Of a DNA stretch of 37,524 nt, positions 1 to 7,226 are shown piece after piece. The position numbers and the translations under genes are program-made. Numbering within the stretch: the first letter of the stretch is position 1; every line of letters begins with the position of its first letter. The notes beneath the pieces are model-generated. The model was not told the DNA's origin and made no database searches. It saw only the letters and a list, made by a program, of their open reading frames with translations. Source of the DNA: CAMEON01 sp045602325 (GTDB taxonomy: Bacteria; Bacillota; Clostridia; Oscillospirales; CAG-272); NCBI GenBank assembly GCA_045602325.1, contig JAZSBH010000052.1, forward strand, positions 1 through 37,524, given 5' to 3'.

Positions 1-210
1 GTTGGCACCGGCCTTGGTAAGCCTTCCCCTTTGGGGAAGGTGGCACGCCCGTAGGGCGTGACGGATGAGGAGAACGGGTAGAAAACCGCCATACGGAGTA
101 TGAAAAAGTTGGGTGCTTACCCGATAAGTACACTTTCCCTGTTCTCCTCATCCACCGCTATCGCGGTCCCCCTTCTCCACAGGAGAAGGCTCATGTAGGT
201 CGGTGCCAAC
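1..210. repeat. large inverted-repeat (MITE-like) intergenic element
   Basis: Positions 1-10 (GTTGGCACCG) are the exact reverse complement of 201-210. The similarity continues inwards: each arm (1-75 and 141-210) reads terminus, then AGCCTTC hairpin, then a second hairpin, then GGATGAGGAGAAC. The 65-nt centre is unlike either arm. No reading frame in it looks coding. This is the architecture of a non-autonomous miniature inverted-repeat element, and the arm motif resembles hairpin repeats that are frequent between genes of gut Clostridia. The left end coincides with the window edge, so it may extend further. Confidence 0.7.
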
Positions 211-356
211 CCGCCGCCCCCCCATTGGCATGGTTTTCCAATCGATTCGCGGCGAACGCGGGGAATCTGTATCTTCACCTACTATAACGCAAAAATGTGG
301 CGGGGATTACGGGGGAGGCGTAAATTTTTTGGGAATTTTGCGAAAAACAAAAGAGG

Positions 357-386
357 GGGCTGTCTCATGCGAAATGGAGACAGCCC
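357..386 (-). terminator. terminator of the 392-1594 gene
   Basis: A 10-bp perfect stem, GGGCTGTCTC pairing with GAGACAGCCC, lies a few bases past the stop codon of the minus-strand gene. It is followed in the minus direction by a pyrimidine-rich, T-rich tail. The 146 nt between it and the repeat element at 1-210 show nothing further that I can support. Confidence 0.75.
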
Positions 387-391
387 GTATG

Positions 392-1594
392 TTAATTTTC
401 GTCATAGGGATCCACAAAGTTCACCTCAAAACCCTGCCCATGGAGGAATTCCTCGGTCAGGCGGCGAATGGTGGCGTTATCCCTTTTGGAAATGCGGTTG
501 GATTTCGGATAATACCAATTCAAGGAGAGGATGACCTGCTTTGTTTGCGGTCCGTTTTCGTCATCATCTACCATCATCGTGGACACACGATCCTCGAGCT
601 TGCAATACAGCCAACCGTCGTCCATGGTCACGGTGCCGTTTTGCATCTCCTGAAACCGCTTCTTTTCGCTACGCCCCACGCCCTTGAGCTCCTTTTTGGC
701 ATGCTTCATAAAGCTCCACAGGGAGTCCTCGGGGTCAAAATGATCCCTTTCAAGCCACATAGGCTCGGGCAGCAGATAGGGATTGCTCCGCAAAGGCACC
801 CGTCCGCCAAACACAATACGGTGAATACGGTTGACGGCGCGGTTTTTGACAGGATAGTGAAACAGGAATGGTTCTTTCTGGTTGTCGAAGTAGTATTTTG
901 CAGTAGAGAGCTCCACAGCGCAGAAAAGCACGTGGCGATCCTCCATTTTGATTTTGGCCTCAACCAAATCGGCGGCCACGTCGGGAGAGACGGTACCCGC
1001 GAGGATCACCGCAGCTACCGACACCGAGTTGTCCTTGGAATGCTCTTTGGGCTTGCGGTACAGAGGCTGCTGTTCCCTGCCGATGATGTTGGTAATGGCG
1101 TTGGCGGATTGCCACAGCTTGCGGGAAGCATCTGCATCCAGCACGTCTACCTCGTAAATGAGCAAGATCTTTTCGATGCGGTGGTAGTAGACCGTGGCGG
1201 AGGGGGAGTTCTTGTACCGAAGGGTCACCAGCTCCGGAGGGACTGCCTTGACTTCATACGGAGAGCCGAACCGCTCTACGCGGCGAAGGATTCTTTTGCG
1301 GATACCTGCGGGATCCTTACCGTTCTTGGGGCAGGTGAAATGTCTGCGGCCATGGAGATAGGCTTGGTACATTTCCAGACACATGCTGGTCATCATGAGA
1401 AGGGCGTAGCGGCTGATGAGAAACCAGAGAAGGCCAATCCATATACCGAGGCTCAAAACAATGGCTATGGGGCGGGAGATAATCCCAACATCGGCTAAAA
1501 AGAACAGAGGAACAGGCAGGAAGAGCCACAGAAAGGCCCCTCCCACAAGAACCATGTTACAAAGCAGAGGGTACTTAAGCTTCGGCCACTTCAT
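392..1594 (-). CDS. membrane protein of unknown function (400 aa)
   Basis: I do not recognise this family. The N-terminus has two hydrophobic helices (about residues 10-32 and 38-68), followed by a long soluble region rich in basic and aromatic residues and presumably cytoplasmic. The start is supported by AAAGGAG six bases before the ATG. It lies downstream of lysK on the same strand, but two terminator-like hairpins (1699-1728 and 1613-1635) separate them, so it is probably transcribed mainly on its own. A strong hairpin follows its stop codon. A long frame also stays open on the opposite strand here, but it has no ribosome binding site and no recognisable product. The coding call is firm; the function is unknown. 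Confidence 0.75.
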   Translation of the reverse strand: MKWPKLKYPLLCNMVLVGGAFLWLFLPVPLFFLADVGIISRPIAIVLSLGIWIGLLWFLISRYALLMMTSMCLEMYQAYLHGRRHFTCPKNGKDPAGIRKRILRRVERFGSPYEVKAVPPELVTLRYKNSPSATVYYHRIEKILLIYEVDVLDADASRKLWQSANAITNIIGREQQPLYRKPKEHSKDNSVSVAAVILAGTVSPDVAADLVEAKIKMEDRHVLFCAVELSTAKYYFDNQKEPFLFHYPVKNRAVNRIHRIVFGGRVPLRSNPYLLPEPMWLERDHFDPEDSLWSFMKHAKKELKGVGRSEKKRFQEMQNGTVTMDDGWLYCKLEDRVSTMMVDDDENGPQTKQVILSLNWYYPKSNRISKRDNATIRRLTEEFLHGQGFEVNFVDPYDEN

Positions 1595-1612
1595 AGCGGT
1601 CTCCTTTCTGAA

Positions 1613-1635
1613 AAAGACCTGCGAGGCAGGCCTTT
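1613..1635 (-). terminator. hairpin between lysK and the 392-1594 gene
   Basis: On the minus strand AAAGGCCTGC pairs with GCAGGTCTTT around a 3-nt loop and runs into TTTTTC just before the ribosome binding site of the downstream gene. This is a compact terminator or attenuator shape. Confidence 0.55.
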
Positions 1636-1698
1636 CAAAATGAGCGAATTGGCATTTGATCTCTTTGTGAAATCCTTTTTCGAAAAGTTCTTGGAGGT

Positions 1699-1728
1699 CA
1701 AGGAACCTTCTTTCAAGAAGGTTCCTTG
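1699..1728 (-). terminator. terminator hairpin of lysK, member of a repeated hairpin family
   Basis: A 14-bp perfect stem (CAAGGAACCTTCTT pairing with AAGAAGGTTCCTTG) with a 2-nt loop sits 16 nt past the lysK stop codon. The flanking text AGTTCTTGGAGGTCAAGG recurs next to the hairpins at 4150-4185 and 26128-26157, although the stem sequences differ. Confidence 0.65.
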
Positions 1729-1744
1729 CGTTCTACCGCTCCCC

Positions 1745-3802
1745 TTAGTGCAATCTGGTACCCTCGGGCACACGCTCGTCCACGAAGATGACCTGACAGC
1801 CGCAGGCATTGTTGGTGGCGGCGAGGAGCATACCGTTGGAGGTGACGCCGGTGATACGGGTGGGGGTCAGATTGGCCAGAACAATGATCTTCTTGCCTAC
1901 CAGCTCGTCGGCGGTGTAGTCGTGCTTGATGGAGGACACGATGACGCGCTCTCCGATGCCGTCGTTCAGGGTCAGCTTGTAGCAGGAGTGGGACTTGCGG
2001 ATCTCCTGCACCTTCACGATCTTGCAGACACGGATATCCATCTTGCCGAAGTCGTCCATGGTCACCATGTCGGTGGAAATGGGATCCACGGGATCGGGCT
2101 CGCCGTAGACACGCTCCACAGGGGCGTTCGCGGCGGCCTCCGCATCGGCTACGGCCTGATCAGCGGCCATCTCCTCGGCGGTCTGCTCAAAGGAGAAGTC
2201 CAAAAGACTGACGTAGCGGGCGGGATCGATGGCGTAGAGGAACAGGTACAGACGGGGGCCCCGCTCCTTGTCGATGAGCAGCTTGTAGACCGTCTTGAAG
2301 AAGTTGCCCTGCAGGCCCTTCAGCTCCTTGTCGGGCTTGTCCTCGCCAAAGACCCGCTTGGGGATGGCGTAGAGCTCGGCGTTGAGCTCGTCCAGGTTGT
2401 AGCCGCCCTTTGCCAGGTAGGCGTGGAGCAGAGCGATCTCCTGCTTTTCCTCGTCGGTGAGGGTGTTGTACACCTCGAAGTTACGGGTATTGCGCAGGCG
2501 ATTGACCTGCTCGGGGGCGCACTGCTCCAGCCAGTACTTGGCGCGATCCAGACGACCCATGAACTGCTTGGCGGTGTAGGGGGTGCCGATCTTCTCAAAG
2601 ACGGTCTCCAGCATGGGGATATTGAAGTCCACGATGGAGCCCAGCTGAACCAAAAGCCCCTGGGGCACGGTGCTGACCTCGTGACCCGCCACGGTGCAGT
2701 TGTACATGATGGCGGCGTCGCGCTCGTTGCAACGACCCGCGCGGTAGTCCTCGTACATCTTGTCGAACTCGAAGTACTGGCGGAGAATACCGTCGTCGAA
2801 GCAGAAGTCAAAGGCCTTGGTGGGCTCGGTCTTGGAGTAGAGCCACAGAATGACCTCAGGCTCGTAGAGCTTCAGCATGGTATCGGGGGTGAGGTTCAGA
2901 CCCGAGGAGGAGGACATCTTGCCCGCCAGACCCTTGATGCCGATGAACTCGTAGCCCTGGAACAGGGGAGGCTCGTAGCCGAAGATCTCCTTGGAGATGA
3001 CCTTGGCGTTGGAGTAGGAGCCGGTGGGAGCGGCGTGATCCTTTCCGCCGGGCTCAAAGTCCACGCCCTCGTGGCGCCAGCGCATGGGCCAGTCGATCTT
3101 CCAGCCCAGCTTGCAGTTGAAGTTCTCCAGGAAGTTGATGTGGCCGCGGTAGCCGCAACGGCAGGTGTAGTCGGCCTCGGTGCAGTCCTCGGAGATGTTC
3201 TCGAGAGACGTGAAGTCGGTGCCGCACTCGGGGCAGAATACGGATACGGGGGAATACTTGGCCTTTTCGGCGTCATGCTCGGCGGCTCTCTCCTCCTCGG
3301 ACTTGGTCATGTCCTTGGTCTTGAAGGAGTCCAGGATCTCGAAAATCTCCTCTCTCTTGCGGAGGGACTCGATGATGGCTTCGGTGTAAGCGCCCGAGCG
3401 GTACATATTGCCCTGATGGCGGTAGTCCATCTCGATGCCGAACTTCTTCATGGACTCGGTGAACTCGGCCTTGAAGTGCTCAGCGTAGTTCTCGTGGCAG
3501 CCCCAAGGGTCGGGGATGTCCACGTAGGGGGTACCGATGTACTTGTCGTAAGCGTCGCCGACCTTGGCCTGCACGTTGGCAGGGATCTTGCGGCAACGGT
3601 CAAAGTCGTCCCAGGAGAAGAGCAGGCGTGCCTTTTTGCCCTGCTTCTCGATGGCCTTGCAGACGAACAGGGAGGTGGCGATGTCACGGAAATTACCGAT
3701 ATGAACAGAGCCCGAGGGGCTTATGCCCGCGGCGCAGACGTACTCCTCCTTGTCGGGGTTTCTGGCGATGACTCTTTGTGCGATTTCTTCTGACCAATGC
3801 AT
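1745..3802 (-). CDS. lysK: class I lysyl-tRNA synthetase with C-terminal tRNA-binding domain
   Basis: Charges tRNA-Lys with lysine in the cytoplasm. This is the class I (archaeal-type) enzyme, not the class II LysS usual in bacteria. Visible marks are a HIGH-like motif (SPSGSVHIGN, residues 28-37), a KMSKS-like loop (KMSSSSG, 295-301), and a cysteine cluster between them (C190, C193, C214, C216), probably a zinc knuckle. Class I enzymes are usually about 500-550 residues; this one has 685. The last 110 residues (about 576-685) match the EMAP-II/MetG-beta type OB-fold tRNA-binding domain, with FGKMDIRVCKI near its start and SNGMLLA near its end. I chose the ATG at 3802 because GAAAGGA lies just upstream; an in-frame ATG at 3853 has no such site. 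It has its own promoter and terminator. The family call is firm; the domain fusion is read directly from the sequence. Confidence 0.95.
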   Translation of the reverse strand: MHWSEEIAQRVIARNPDKEEYVCAAGISPSGSVHIGNFRDIATSLFVCKAIEKQGKKARLLFSWDDFDRCRKIPANVQAKVGDAYDKYIGTPYVDIPDPWGCHENYAEHFKAEFTESMKKFGIEMDYRHQGNMYRSGAYTEAIIESLRKREEIFEILDSFKTKDMTKSEEERAAEHDAEKAKYSPVSVFCPECGTDFTSLENISEDCTEADYTCRCGYRGHINFLENFNCKLGWKIDWPMRWRHEGVDFEPGGKDHAAPTGSYSNAKVISKEIFGYEPPLFQGYEFIGIKGLAGKMSSSSGLNLTPDTMLKLYEPEVILWLYSKTEPTKAFDFCFDDGILRQYFEFDKMYEDYRAGRCNERDAAIMYNCTVAGHEVSTVPQGLLVQLGSIVDFNIPMLETVFEKIGTPYTAKQFMGRLDRAKYWLEQCAPEQVNRLRNTRNFEVYNTLTDEEKQEIALLHAYLAKGGYNLDELNAELYAIPKRVFGEDKPDKELKGLQGNFFKTVYKLLIDKERGPRLYLFLYAIDPARYVSLLDFSFEQTAEEMAADQAVADAEAAANAPVERVYGEPDPVDPISTDMVTMDDFGKMDIRVCKIVKVQEIRKSHSCYKLTLNDGIGERVIVSSIKHDYTADELVGKKIIVLANLTPTRITGVTSNGMLLAATNNACGCQVIFVDERVPEGTRLH

Positions 3803-3885
3803 AGTGGGTTCCTTTCTTTGCTCTATATGCGGATTATTTTTTATGCAAATCAAGTATGGGCGGATAAAGTGTCCATAGATAGTTT

Positions 3886-3914
3886 AGTATAGCATATTTT
3901 GCGGGATTTTGCAA
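3886..3914 (-). promoter_or_regulatory. sigma-A-type promoter of lysK
   Basis: On the minus strand TTGCAA (3914-3909), a 17-nt spacer ending in TGC, then TATACT (3891-3886). It gives a 5' leader of about 75 nt. I see no T-box antiterminator in that leader. Confidence 0.7.
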
Positions 3915-4009
3915 GGGTTTTTGAAAAAATCTTGATAAGGAAAGGGAAAAACGACGCGGATTCTGCTGATTTTGACGTGAACGGAAGAGGTTTCCCCTCT
4001 CGCATAAAA

Positions 4010-4035
4010 ACAGCACCCGCAAATGCAGGTGCTGT
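4010..4035 (-). terminator. second terminator behind the Gfo/Idh/MocA gene
   Basis: On the minus strand ACAGCACC pairs with GGTGCTGT and is followed directly by TTTTT. It lies about 155 nt past the stop codon of the upstream oxidoreductase gene, backing up the hairpin at 4150-4185. The rest of 3915-4149 holds nothing I can support; short open frames there have no ribosome binding site. Confidence 0.7.
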
Positions 4036-4149
4036 CTCATAGGGCAAGGAAGCACGCGGAGCTGTCCGGTTCCTTCCGCTGTCGATCAACGGGCGGATAT
4101 CGAATCCGTTCCTACAATATAGCTATTCTTTGGAAGTTCTTGAAGGGGT

Positions 4150-4185
4150 CAAGGGGGAAACTTCTTGAAAGAAGTTTCCCCCTTG
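4150..4185 (-). terminator. terminator hairpin, member of a repeated hairpin family
   Basis: A 15-bp perfect stem (CAAGGGGGAAACTTC pairing with GAAGTTTCCCCCTTG, loop TTGAAA) lies six bases past the stop codon of the oxidoreductase gene. It shares its flank (AGTTCTTGAAGGGGTCAAGG) with the lysK terminator at 1699. Confidence 0.65.
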
Positions 4186-4191
4186 CGTAGA

Positions 4192-5238
4192 TCAAATCTT
4201 AACCTCGGCATGCGCCTCGGCGCTGCGGTAGATGGCGTCCAGCATCTTCTGGACGGTCAGGGCGTCCTCCATGGGGGAGACGGGGGTCTTGCCGGTGTTG
4301 AGACACTCCACAAAGTGGCGGAGCTCCTCCACGAACAAGTTGTTGGGGATAACCTCGGGGCGGACGTCAGAGAGATACCCCTCCTCATCCTCGCCGTAGA
4401 CCGTGAGAGGATCGAAGGTACAGCCCGCCTTGCTACCGAAGAGCACCACATCGTTGGCCTCCTGGCCATTGATGGCCCAGGCGACCTCGGCGGTCATGGT
4501 CTTGCCGCCCTCAAAGCGGAAGAACACCATGGCGGAATCCTCGGTGTCGAAAACGCCCTTACCCTGACCCAGAGGGCTCCAGCGGGTGATGCCCTTGGTT
4601 TTGAAATCACCGATGCGGTAGGAGGTCTCGGCAGAGCAGGTGATGGGGGTGGGACGACCCATTAGGTACCAGGTGCGGTCGATGGCGTGAACACCGATGT
4701 CCAGGACAGGGCCGCCACCGGCCAGCTCCTTGTCGGTGAACCAGCCACTGGGGGTACCTCTGCGGCGGACGTAGCGGCACTTTGCGGCATAGATCTCACC
4801 GAACACACCCTGATCATAGAGCTCGCGGCACTTCATAGCCTCGGCCATATAGCGGGTGACCACGGCCAGCATGAACTGCACGCCGGCTTCGCGGACGGCC
4901 TTCTCCATAGCCAGACCCTGTTCCAGATTGGCTGCCAAAGGTTTCTCGCACAGGATGTGCTTGCCCGCCTTGGCGGCGGCGATGCACACGGGGGCGTGGG
5001 CGGCTGTCCAAGTACAGATATCGATGTAATCTACATCCACGTTCTCCAAAAGCTCCTCGACCGAGGCGAAGTAGTGGGGAATACCATACTTCTCGGCGGC
5101 GTCCTTGGCGCGCTCGGGAACGATATCCGCGATAGCGACGACCTCAACGATGTCCTTGAGCTCCATATAGGAGGGCAGATGCGCGGAGGTGGCAATGTTA
5201 CCCGCACCGACGATACCGACTCTCAATTTCTTTGCCAT
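4192..5238 (-). CDS. Gfo/Idh/MocA-family NAD(P)-dependent oxidoreductase
   Basis: Probable sugar or cyclitol dehydrogenase acting in the cytoplasm. The N-terminal Rossmann fold shows GIVGAGNIA at residues 8-16 for NAD(P) binding. The family's catalytic-site motif EKP lies at 98-100, and the D180-x-G-x-H184 motif follows AGGGPVLD in the C-terminal substrate domain. The length of 348 residues is normal for the family. The start is supported by AAAGGA eight bases upstream. It is a single-gene unit with a consensus promoter about 120 nt upstream and two terminators downstream. Members of this family act on very different sugars, and the neighbours do not settle the substrate; the isomerase operon at 34780 is too far away to be used as context. 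Confidence 0.9.
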   Translation of the reverse strand: MAKKLRVGIVGAGNIATSAHLPSYMELKDIVEVVAIADIVPERAKDAAEKYGIPHYFASVEELLENVDVDYIDICTWTAAHAPVCIAAAKAGKHILCEKPLAANLEQGLAMEKAVREAGVQFMLAVVTRYMAEAMKCRELYDQGVFGEIYAAKCRYVRRRGTPSGWFTDKELAGGGPVLDIGVHAIDRTWYLMGRPTPITCSAETSYRIGDFKTKGITRWSPLGQGKGVFDTEDSAMVFFRFEGGKTMTAEVAWAINGQEANDVVLFGSKAGCTFDPLTVYGEDEEGYLSDVRPEVIPNNLFVEELRHFVECLNTGKTPVSPMEDALTVQKMLDAIYRSAEAHAEVKI

Positions 5239-5359
5239 AGTGTTTTTCCTTTCCCGAAGGCGTTTGTTCGGGAATTCCTTTCCCGGGCGTATGGTGCCCG
5301 ACTGTTGTCACGGTGTCTCCCTCGACCGTTTGCGTGCGCCGGGGGATGATCCTGTGTTC

Positions 5360-5388
5360 ATTATAGCATGACGGCCGTTCCCTGTCAA
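5360..5388 (-). promoter_or_regulatory. consensus promoter of the Gfo/Idh/MocA gene
   Basis: On the minus strand TTGACA (5388-5383), a 17-nt spacer ending in TGC, then TATAAT (5365-5360). The leader of about 115 nt contains a small hairpin (CCCGAA/TTCGGG) directly before the AAAGGA ribosome binding site. Confidence 0.8.
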
Positions 5389-5468
5389 GGGACAAGCGCC
5401 ATTTTTTGCACAAAAGTTCAAACCCGCCGTCTCACCGGAGAACCCCTCCGATCCGCAAAAGAGTTGGG

Positions 5469-6254
5469 TTATGAATGGGTCAAGTGCTCGAGCAGGAAGG
5501 CGCGGATGCTGTCCCATTCCTCCCCTGTCAGCTCCCCATGGAGGCAGTTTTCCAAGCGGTGATAGGTCACGTCATGGCCGCTGTCACGAAGCCTTTTCAC
5601 GTAGCCGTCCATTTGTTCGGCGGGAAACAGCTCGTCGGCCAGGTCGTTGATGACGTGGTAGGGAATACGAGGCATATCGTCCAGACGATGGATGGGCGAT
5701 ATGGTCTTGAGCGCCTCGGCAATGGGCATCTCATAGTCGGCCACGGCGCGGAAAAAGGTGCGGGGGATGTTTTCCTTACAGCAGACCCGATCCGGCACGT
5801 CCACACAGGGGCAGTGCGCCAGGCACGCAGTGGGTGTGCGAGCAGGGTCGCCGCCATGGGAGGCGGTGTAGATCAAGGCGCCCAGACCGCCCATACTGCC
5901 CCCCATGACCGCCCAAGGGGTATGGACGGTAAAGCGGTATTTTTCCCGCAGGGCATCCACCAGGGCATTGACCATGCGGACGGCACCGCGGTTCATCCAG
6001 CTCCAGGGGCCGGGGAAGGTATAGGCCTGCAGAATGCCGTGCTCGGCCAAAAATGCCGACAGGGGGCCGTTGTAGGGACCCATATCCATGCAACCGCCCA
6101 GACAGGAGCCGCCGCCGAGGCCGGGGAATTCCAACACGAAAGCGGCAGGGGCTTTGGTCAGCAGGTGGGCGTTGGTATTGCAGTAGAGGTCTATGGTATC
6201 GGGATTGATGAAATCGCGGTCGTTTACGGTGTTTACGGTGTACACGGTGGGCAT
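5469..6254 (-). CDS. alpha/beta-fold hydrolase (261 aa)
   Basis: Probable serine hydrolase or esterase. The nucleophile elbow G-G-S-M-G-G places the catalytic serine at residue 120. Candidate acid and base are D205 or D207 (NDLADELF) and H239 (NCLHGEL), correctly ordered for the fold. There is no signal peptide, so it is likely cytoplasmic. The protein is rich in cysteine and glycine near residues 47-58 and has several cysteines at 148-159, which is unusual for a simple esterase. It is divergently transcribed from the TetR gene at 6400, and the two promoters share a dyad-symmetric site, so this gene is the natural target of that regulator. Substrate unknown. Confidence 0.85.
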   Translation of the reverse strand: MPTVYTVNTVNDRDFINPDTIDLYCNTNAHLLTKAPAAFVLEFPGLGGGSCLGGCMDMGPYNGPLSAFLAEHGILQAYTFPGPWSWMNRGAVRMVNALVDALREKYRFTVHTPWAVMGGSMGGLGALIYTASHGGDPARTPTACLAHCPCVDVPDRVCCKENIPRTFFRAVADYEMPIAEALKTISPIHRLDDMPRIPYHVINDLADELFPAEQMDGYVKRLRDSGHDVTYHRLENCLHGELTGEEWDSIRAFLLEHLTHS

Positions 6255-6289
6255 AGTTACGTCTCCTTTCGGGTCTCGGGAATAAATTT

Positions 6290-6318
6290 ATTGTAGCACG
6301 GACCGAGAGAAAAAGCAA
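6290..6318 (-). promoter_or_regulatory. promoter of the alpha/beta hydrolase gene
   Basis: On the minus strand TTGCTT (6318-6313), a 17-nt spacer ending in TGC, then TACAAT (6295-6290). Its -35 overlaps the left arm of the dyad at 6315-6340. Confidence 0.6.
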
Positions 6319-6340
6319 GAGTTTTGTGCTTTCCTCTTGC
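6315..6340. promoter_or_regulatory. candidate TetR operator (dyad)
   Basis: GCAAGAG (6315-6321) and its exact reverse complement CTCTTGC (6334-6340) are separated by 12 nt. The arms overlap the -35 elements of both divergent promoters, which is the expected place for an operator of the adjacent TetR-family gene. The arms are only 7 bp long, so this is a candidate only. Confidence 0.4.
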
Positions 6341-6365
6341 GAAAAATCTCATTATATGGTATACT
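6337..6365 (+). promoter_or_regulatory. promoter of the TetR-family gene
   Basis: TTGCGA (6337-6342), a 17-nt spacer ending in TGG, then TATACT (6360-6365). Its -35 overlaps the right arm of the dyad. Confidence 0.55.
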
Positions 6366-6399
6366 GTATGCGGAATGACAGAAAGGGAGACCGTTACAC

Positions 6400-6987
6400 A
6401 TGAAAAAGAAACGCACCCAAACCACCAAAGCCAAGATCGTCTCGGCGGCCTGGAAGCTGTTCTACGAGCAGGGCTACGAGGACACCACGGTGGACGACAT
6501 TGTTTACGAATCGGGTACCTCCAAGGGCTCCTTCTACCACTACTTCAGCGGCAAGGACGCGCTTTTGTCCTCCCTATCCTATCTTTTCGATGAAAAGTAC
6601 CAGGAGCTCACCGACACCTTCACCCCCGATATGACAGCCTCCGATAAGCTCCTGTACCTCAACTACGAGCTCTTTCGTCTCATCGAAAACAGTATCTCCA
6701 TCGAGCTTTTGACCCGTCTCCTGTCCTCCCAGCTGGTCACCAAGAGCGAAAAACACCTCCTGGACCACGACCGTACCTACTACAAGCTCCTGCGTTCCAT
6801 CATCTCGGAGGGACAGCAAAACGGCGAATTCGGAACCGCCTTCTCGGTCAACGAGATGGTCAAGACCTACGCCCTCTGCGAGCGGGCGTTCCTGTACGAC
6901 TGGTGCCTGTGCAACGGAGAATACTCACTGGCGGAGTACAGCCGGCGGGTGTTGCCCCTGTTTCTGCAGGGATATCGCGGGGGTTGA
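6400..6987 (+). CDS. TetR/AcrR-family transcriptional regulator
   Basis: DNA-binding repressor of the TetR family, 195 residues, a typical length. The N-terminal helix-turn-helix domain covers residues 8-60 and shows the usual pattern: FYEQGYEDTTVDDI, then SKGSFYHYFSGKDAL. The C-terminal part is helical, as expected for a ligand-binding and dimerisation domain, but it does not reveal the ligand. AAGGGAG lies about ten bases before the ATG. It is divergent from the alpha/beta hydrolase gene and is followed by a terminator, so it stands alone; autoregulation and control of the hydrolase are the simplest inference. It does not appear to share a transcript with putP. Confidence 0.92.
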   Translation: MKKKRTQTTKAKIVSAAWKLFYEQGYEDTTVDDIVYESGTSKGSFYHYFSGKDALLSSLSYLFDEKYQELTDTFTPDMTASDKLLYLNYELFRLIENSISIELLTRLLSSQLVTKSEKHLLDHDRTYYKLLRSIISEGQQNGEFGTAFSVNEMVKTYALCERAFLYDWCLCNGEYSLAEYSRRVLPLFLQGYRGG

Positions 6988-7090
6988 TCCGCCTTTTCCA
7001 TCCTGATTTGAAACCGATCCTTGTTTTCTTCATAAAAAATTTTCAGTTGTTTTTTCGTTATGTTTTTATTCTGTACGCCAGTCTATACGA

Positions 7091-7135
7091 AATGTCGTTT
7101 CAGCTCAACGATTTTTGAGTCGAGACGACATTTTT
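7091..7135 (+). terminator. terminator of the TetR gene
   Basis: AATGTCGT pairs with ACGACATT in an imperfect stem of about 18 bp (15 matching positions plus a wobble) that runs into TTTTT. It lies about 100 nt past the TetR stop codon and just before the putP promoter. Confidence 0.75.
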
Positions 7136-7186
7136 GTATGCAGATTCGTCCATAATCGATTCTGTATTTCAGTCTATTTTGATTTG

Positions 7187-7195
7187 TGGTATAAT
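7187..7195 (+). promoter_or_regulatory. extended -10 promoter of putP
   Basis: TGG followed by TATAAT (7190-7195) makes an extended -10. I see no good -35 hexamer 17 nt upstream, so it may depend on the extension. The putP ATG follows after about 25 nt of leader. Confidence 0.5.
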
Positions 7196-7226
7196 AGAGC
7201 ATCTTACTTACGAGAGGAAATGAATT

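Noticed and set aside
1640..3793. A 717-codon open frame on the plus strand opposite lysK
   Set aside because: It is the mirror of a conserved synthetase gene, has a low-complexity V/G/L/H-rich product and no ribosome binding site. GC-rich codon use keeps the antisense frame open.
3803..3885. T-box or lysine riboswitch ahead of lysK
   Set aside because: The leader is only about 75 nt long, without a terminator/antiterminator pair or the T-box sequence.
3834..4089. Small minus-strand frames between lysK and the oxidoreductase gene
   Set aside because: They run through a terminator hairpin and the lysK promoter and have no ribosome binding site.
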